Source: Cytidiella melzeri (lineage: Eukaryota > Basidiomycota > Agaricomycetes > Polyporales > Irpicaceae). Taken from it: 11,694 bases of DNA. Under the pieces are notes generated by a model. It was not told where the DNA came from and did no database searches. It saw nothing but the letters and a program-made list of their open reading frames with translations. The translations under genes and the position numbers were made by a program. The stretch spans positions 1 to 11,694 of the forward strand of contig JABYQR010000695.1 of assembly GCA_022592445.1 (NCBI GenBank), read 5' to 3'. Shown one piece after another: positions 7,576-11,694 of this stretch. Position 1 is the first letter of the stretch; each line of letters starts with the position of its first letter.

Positions 7576-7687
7576 TGTGGTGAGATAGAGAGTAAGAGTG
7601 GTGGTGAGCAAAGTACTGGTGGGTACTGAGTAGTCCTGGTTCAACAGAGTGGATAAGACTGAGGGGATATGCCCTCAGGAGTGCCTC

Positions 7688-7695
7688 TATATATA
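7688..7695 (-). promoter_or_regulatory. TATA box of the chromovirus LTR
   Basis: On the minus strand TATATATA is followed by GAGGCACTCC, about 110 bases before the LTR end. This is the expected distance for R and U5. In a 3' LTR it would direct transcription leftward, out of the element into the copia remnant. Confidence 0.55.
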
Positions 7696-7857
7696 CATGA
7701 AGGGGAGGACCCCAGGTACTACCTTAAGACCCCTAATACCTACATGAGTAAGCAAAGTAATCTACCTTACTAAGCATGCTGCCCTATGCCCTAGTGGTGC
7801 CACTTCAATAATCAACCAATAGCAATTGTCCCCATGACCTGACCCCATGACCCAGCT

Positions 7858-7903
7858 ACAAGGCTAGACTTGTTCTAGCTTGTTCTAAGACAAGGCTAGA
7901 CTT
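7858..7903 (+). repeat. 14-bp direct repeat in the LTR
   Basis: ACAAGGCTAGACTT occurs at 7858-7871 and 7890-7903, separated by TGTTCTA-containing repeats. Confidence 0.7.
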
Positions 7904-7916
7904 TTCCAGAAGGTTC
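7904..7916 (-). promoter_or_regulatory. Heat-shock-element-like triple motif in U3
   Basis: TTCCAGAAGGTTC gives three perfectly spaced alternating units (TTC nn GAA nn TTC), the minimal heat-shock factor site. A fourth GAA is off by one base, and looser TTCCA/GGTTCC units follow up to about 8000. Whether it binds heat-shock factor is unknown. Confidence 0.4.
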
Positions 7917-7925
7917 TAAGAACTA

Positions 7926-7963
7926 TGACATCATCTAATGGAATGTTCTATACTATGACATCA
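7926..7963. promoter_or_regulatory. Two CRE-like TGACATCA sites 30 bp apart
   Basis: TGACATCA occurs at 7926-7933 and 7956-7963, each inside CTATGACATCAT. The second lies in a near palindrome, ACTATGA-CA-TCATAGT. It differs from the bZIP site TGACGTCA by one G-to-A, as from CpG decay. Confidence 0.4.
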
Positions 7964-8028
7964 TAGTTCCAGCATGTTCCACAAGGTTCCAGAGAGTTCT
8001 ATCATGTGATACACAGATAAGGAAAGGA

Positions 8029-8070
8029 GCGCATCAGCGCATCAGAGACAGGAGGCGCATCAGCGCATCA
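8029..8070 (+). repeat. Four copies of GCGCATCA in two tandem pairs
   Basis: Copies start at 8029, 8037, 8055 and 8063. Each pair is head to tail, and the pairs are offset by 26 bases, so a larger unit has been duplicated. Confidence 0.85.
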
Positions 8071-8074
8071 ATTG

Positions 8075-8185
8075 ATAGGCACTGAGAATAAGCACTGGAA
8101 TAGGCGCCTGATAAGCGCCAGATAAGTGCTGGATAAGCGCCTAAATAGACACCGGATAAGCGCTGGATAAGCGCTTGACAAGCGC
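8075..8185 (+). repeat. Ten ATAAGCGC-like units at 11-13 bp spacing
   Basis: Units (consensus ATAAGCGC, variants such as ATAGGCAC, ATAAGTGC and ACAAGCGC) start at 8075, 8088, 8100, 8111, 8122, 8133, 8145, 8156, 8167 and 8178. Most steps are exactly 11 bases, close to one helical turn. They lie in U3 of the chromovirus LTR. Confidence 0.85.
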
Positions 8186-8253
8186 TTAAATATTCCCAAT
8201 AATACCGTTGCCTGGTAAGGCAAGTCTTGTAGAAACATTGACAATCTGTGACA

Positions 8254-8267
8254 TTACCCCCCTTCTT
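8254..8267 (-). promoter_or_regulatory. Polypurine tract of the chromovirus
   Basis: On the minus strand AAGAAGGGGGGTAA directly precedes the LTR start TGTCAC. It primes plus-strand DNA synthesis. The 220 bases between it and the pol stop at 8489 contain no recognisable feature. Confidence 0.8.
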
Positions 8268-8488
8268 GCTTTGAACTCCGTGCAAAGAGTTTTGAACGAA
8301 CACCTTGGTCATTGAGTCCACTTTTTCACCATTGTCAAGAGGGTGCCTAAGCAGTTCCGAGTGACTCTAGCGGCTTCTACTGACGTCCCTGACGGGGTTA
8401 TCACCTCATTGGCTGATGGTAGTCTAGTCTGTACCCTCCTCGGTTGCGTCATTGGATTGTGGATGATCCTTGGTGTGTTGTTCGCGAC

Positions 8489-8902
8489 TTATACACAGTG
8501 AATTGTAGCTGAGCGAATAGCTCGGGGATGATTGTCGTAGAATTTCTTGATCGCTTCTTGAGCGTGTGTGATGTTTTCTACAGGTTCCCACGTGTCATTG
8601 TTTGGTCCGTAGCCTTTCCAGCATATGTAATACTGAAGCTTTTTGGCACGACCTGTACGTCTTGACTTGAGAATCTTCTCGACTTTGTATTCTTCTTCTC
8701 CGTTGATGATATCTGGCGGAGGCATCTCCAGCTTTTGGCCTTTGAATTCAGGTTCATTGTACGGTACCAACTTGCTTGCATGGAATACAGGATGTATCCT
8801 TGGTGAACGTTTGGGCCATTCCAGTCTGAATGCGACCGGCGAAAGCTTTTCAGCAATCTTGAATGGGCCATAGTACTTGGCTGACAGCTTATGTCCAGAT
8901 CT
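8489..8902 (-). pseudogene. Chromovirus integrase C-terminus with chromodomain
   Basis: This is the end of pol, in the same frame as the upstream parts and cut off from them by TAA at 8903-8905. It begins with the GPY/F-type module (KYYGPFKI, then RIHPVFHASKLVPYN). A chromodomain follows at about 8510-8680 with EYKVEKILKSR, YYICWKGYG and TWEPVENI. The three expected aromatic cage positions (Tyr, Trp, Tyr) are present. Chromodomains steer integration to chromatin marked with methylated histone H3. The frame ends at TAA 8489-8491. Confidence 0.9.
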
Positions 8903-9406
8903 TTAATAGTCTCTCAGATCTAGCATGACCTGATTGCCTTCATTGCAGGGGACTTTCTGGACGTGCTTGTCATAGTACCACTTCATGCGTTCAGCCGCAA
9001 GTTGTAACGCTGCTTTAGCATGCTCTTGAGCTTGCAAGTGGTTCCACATGATGTCATTCATGTCAGACCTTTTCAGATCCTTAGTGAGCGTTGGACCAGC
9101 TCTAGGGTGTCTGCCGTATTCAAGGTAGAAAGGCGAGTGCTTAGTTCCCTCGTGTGCTGCATTGTTGTATGCGAACTCAGCCGAGCTGAGCAGTCTAGCC
9201 CAGTTGTCGTGTAGTTGATCAACGTAACAACGCAAGTACTGTTCAAGTGTTTGATTAACCCGTTCAGTTTGACCATCAGTCTGCGGATGATATGCGGTAG
9301 TCATTGTAGATTCTATCCCTAGCATTTTACCCCATTCCTGGAATAAATCTGCTGCGAATTGTGGACCTCGGTCAGAAATGATTTGCAAAGATAACCCGTG
9401 AAGGGT
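8903..9406 (-). pseudogene. Chromovirus integrase core, second Asp and Glu
   Basis: The segment lies between two in-frame stops. It holds IISDRGPQF (second catalytic Asp) and QTDGQTERVNQ (Glu) with exactly 35 residues between them, so the D,D35,E core is intact here. The following part (NWARLLSSAEFAYNNA, HSPFYLEYGRHPR) is typical of gypsy integrases. The stop at its end (TAA 8903-8905) replaces a probable CAA in LRDY-Q-RSGHKL. Confidence 0.9.
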
Positions 9407-10522
9407 CTAGACTCTCTCATAGAGTAGAGCTGCAAGATCTTTTGCCGAGAACTTGTTTACGATAGGGAAGAAGTGCACCCTTTTAGTAAAGCGGTCTACA
9501 ACTACGCAGATAGCATTAAAGCCATCAGATTCCGGTAACTGAGTAATCAAGTCGACAGTCATGATATCCCATGGTTCGGCCGGAACCAGATTAGGGATGA
9601 GTGGTCCATAAGGCTGTTGCGGACGAGTCTTCATCAGCTGACATGTGTCACAGCCTGTCACGTATTTCTTGACATCAGTGGTTAAACCTGGCCACCAGTA
9701 GTTTCTCGAGATCAGTTCGTACGTTTTCCATCTGCCAGGATGTCCAGCAGAAGGTAGATCGTGATGCATCTGGATGATTTGGCATCTCAGATCTAACTTC
9801 TGATCTTTGGGGATGTAGACTTTTCCACGGTATAGGAGTAATCCGTTCTCAAAATTCCATTCCTCTAGTGATTTCTTGAACTCCCTAGGACCAGAGTTAA
9901 GTAACTGCTGATAGTCCTTGGTAACTTCGTCGTTCATGAGTGCTTCCTTGACCCGTCTTAGGATTTCATCATCGTTGATAGGCGAGTCATGAGAGTTTTC
10001 GATAGCAGAGATGGCAAAAAACTCGGGTTTAAGGAGAATTTTGTCCTCATTATCGGAATTTACCCCCTCTTCATGATCTGGCCTCCTGGACAGAGGATCT
10101 GCGGTAAGCATGGCCTTTCCGGGTTTGTGCCGGAGCACAAAATTGAATCGCGTGAGGTATAACGCCCATCGCGCTTGTCTCCGAGTCAGCTTCTGGGCAT
10201 TCCTGAAATATGTCAGGTTTTGGTGATCCGACCATATTTCTACGGTAATCGGATGTCCCTCCAGATGTTGACGATACTCTTCCAGGGCGCGGATAATAGC
10301 CAACAACTCTTTATCGTATATCTCATAATTACGTTCATGGACGTTGAGTGATTTAGAGTAGAAGGCTACTGGATGCCACAGCTTGTCAGCTGGATCCAGC
10401 TGTGATAGTACCGCTCCTGTAGCAAAGTCGCTAGCGTCTGTCTCCAGACGGAAAGGGTTTTCGTCATCTGGTATCCTCAGAATGGGTGCTGACGTAAAAG
10501 CCTGTTTCAGACTTTGGAAGGC
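9407..10522 (-). pseudogene. Chromovirus RNase H and integrase N-terminus plus first catalytic Asp
   Basis: RNase H residues are visible: ETDASD (Asp), YDKELLAI (Glu) and WSDHQNLTYF (Asp), ending at HKPGKAMLTADPLSRR. The integrase zinc finger shows HHDLPSAGH…CDTCQLMK (HHCC). The core begins with DIMTVDLITQLP (first Asp) and VVVDRFTKRVHFFP. The frame ends at TAG 9407-9409, where a Trp (ERV-W-TLHG) would be expected. It starts right after the TAG at 10523-10525, in the same frame. Confidence 0.9.
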
Positions 10523-11541
10523 CTATTCCTGAACATCTTTCCAGATCCAGGATTGGTCCTTCTTTGTAAGAATAGTGAGCGGTTTCGCATGTTTAGCAAA
10601 GTCCTTAATGAAACGCCGATAGAAGTTGGCAAAGCCTAAGAAGGCTTGGACTTGCTTAACCTTTTCAGGTTGCGGCCACTCAGTAACTCCGGTGAGTTTG
10701 GCTGGATCCATCTTGATATGTCCGTGAGAAATGATCATGCCTAGGTACTCAATGTGATCTTTTTCAAAAAAGCATTTTTCCGGTTTGGCAAATAGATCGT
10801 TCTCACGTAGACGCTTGAGCACTTCCTGTGTGATGCGACGGTTCTCCTTCTTGTCTTCAGTGAAGATGAGGATGTCGTCGAGATACACCATGACATGTCC
10901 TTCTAAGATCAAATCACTCAGAATTTCATTCATCATGGCTTGGAACGTCGCAGGTGCGTTGCTGAAACCGAAGTACATCACCTTGGCTTCAAAAAGGCCA
11001 CGGTGTGTGATGAACGCCGTCTTCCATTCGTCACCCTTTCGGATGCGAACATTATTGTATCCCCATCTAAGATCAATCTTTGAGAAGACCTTAGACTTGC
11101 TTAACGAATTGATTAAAGTGTTGATGCGAGGTATGGGGTACCGGTTTTTCACCGTGATGTCGTTCAGTTTTCGGTAGTCTTGCACAAGTCGCAACGAGCC
11201 ATCTTTCTTCTTGACAAAGAACACAGGTGCTGCAATCAGACTTTTCGATTTGCGGATGTAACCTTTTCGGAGTTCCTCTTCGATCCATTGATCTAGAGAA
11301 TTCTTTTCCATTGGAGACAGCGGGTATAGTTTAGCCGCTTTGGGAAGGGAGGCACCTTCCTCAAATTCGATCGCGTGATCGTACGGTTTGCGTAACGGCA
11401 TGTGCTCTGATTTTTTCTTTGAAAAGACGTCACCAAATTCCCAAAGATATTTCGGTACTAATGGCTTCCAATTGACGGACTCCTGTTCGTCAAAGCCGTC
11501 TTCAAATCCTTCATCTTCCTTTCCAGAAAGTTCAGCGATTA
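10523..11541 (-). pseudogene. Chromovirus reverse transcriptase
   Basis: This RNA-directed DNA polymerase has the gypsy motifs PVFFVKKKDGSLRLVQDYR, FSKIDLRWGYNNVRI (first catalytic Asp), FGFSNAPATFQ, VMVYLDDILIF (the Y-x-D-D palm box) and FLGFANFYRRFI. Upstream of the Met at 11401 the frame continues (LVPKYLWEFGDVFSKKKSEHM), as usual for a polyprotein, so that Met is not a true start. The frame ends at TAG 10523-10525 within DVQE-stop-AFQSLKQAF, where CAG (Gln) is expected. No catalytic residue is missing. Confidence 0.93.
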
Positions 11542-11694
11542 TGCTATTTCTTGGTCTTCTGGATCGTCTAAGTCAATCCAGTGGATGTGAGGGTTGTCCG
11601 GGTCGACACTTCCTATTCCGTCCAGGTTGTCTGACACCAAATGTCCCTTAGGTAACTCAAGTTCATCGATCTCTTCTTGAGTTACAGTGATGTT
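11539..11694 (-). pseudogene. Chromovirus PR-RT linker, shifted frame, partial at window edge
   Basis: Acidic polyprotein sequence (SVDPDNPHIHWIDLDDPEDQ) enters from beyond the right edge and stops at TAA 11539-11541. The reverse transcriptase frame takes over at once in a different phase (IIAELSGKEDEGFED). A one-base indel near 11541 explains this best. A programmed shift is unlikely so far into pol. Confidence 0.7.

Larger units (their letters stand above)
7576..8253 (-). repeat. 3' LTR of the chromovirus, 678 bp
   Basis: On the minus strand it starts TGTCACAG directly after the polypurine tract and ends CTCACCACA, giving the inverted TGT…ACA ends of an LTR. A TATA box lies about 115 bases from its end. 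It contains repeat modules described separately. In plus orientation it could be mistaken for a copia 3' LTR, but it does not match the LTR at 1257-1496. The exact 7576 boundary is inferred because the 5' LTR is outside the window. Confidence 0.8.
7576..11694 (-). mobile_element. Ty3/gypsy chromovirus, 3' part, runs off right edge
   Basis: Reading from the right, pol carries reverse transcriptase, RNase H, zinc-finger integrase core and chromodomain, then a polypurine tract and a 3' LTR ending in ACA at 7576. This is the standard chromovirus order. Gag, most of protease and the 5' LTR lie beyond 11694. Pol is one frame from about 11541 to 8489 with three stops, plus one frame change at about 11540, so this copy is inactive but little decayed. 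It ends exactly at the copia polypurine tract; GGGGA at 7571-7575 would be the target duplication if it recurs at the far end. Confidence 0.85.

Noticed and set aside
7576..7800. Plus-strand reading of this segment as the copia 3' LTR
   Set aside because: It shows no similarity to the LTR at 1257-1496. On the minus strand it has a better-placed TATA box, matching TGT/ACA ends and the chromovirus polypurine tract at the other side.
8029..8185. LTR repeat array considered as a CRISPR-like array
   Set aside because: Units are 8-11 bp, degenerate and nearly adjacent without unique spacers, and they lie within a retrotransposon LTR.

Overview
The window looks like repeat-rich nuclear DNA of a filamentous fungus, probably a basidiomycete. 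The evidence is indirect. It carries a Ty1/copia-type element with a half-tRNA primer site and a Ty3/gypsy chromovirus with a C-terminal chromodomain. There is no bacterial-style operon, and no intact host gene was recognised. The organism call is an inference from transposon types, not from a marker gene.

Layout from left to right. (1) 1-1256 is a fold-back element with two inverted arms of about 281 bp, roughly 92% alike, around a core of about 690 bp with no recognisable transposase. (2) 1257-1496 looks like the 3' part of a copia-type LTR with a TATA box, followed at 1497-1511 by a primer binding site complementary to the initiator-Met tRNA anticodon arm. (3) 1512-4467 is an unusually long leader. 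It holds a 455-codon frame at 2299-3663, broken only by two in-frame TGA codons, and a second open frame at 3856-4467 without an ATG that ends in a 4-base overlap with gag. Neither product was recognised. (4) 4464-7575 is the copia gag-pol: an almost complete Gag, then a protease-integrase part cut by about nine frame changes, a Pro/Gln-rich linker and only the first part of reverse transcriptase. The reverse transcriptase stops abruptly next to a polypurine tract at about 7566-7575. (5) 7576-11694 is the 3' part of a chromovirus on the minus strand. It has a 678-bp 3' LTR, a polypurine tract, and a pol reading (right to left) PR-RT linker, reverse transcriptase, RNase H, integrase and chromodomain. 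It runs off the right edge.

How the parts relate. The window is a nest of mobile elements. The chromovirus ends exactly at the copia polypurine tract, so it probably inserted there after the copia element was in place. The chromovirus pol has one frame change and three stops, all explainable by C-to-T type transitions. The copia pol has many indels and a large deletion, which fits an older, dead or non-autonomous element. The best candidates for something undescribed are the two long leader frames upstream of copia gag and the 11-bp-phased repeat array in the chromovirus LTR.
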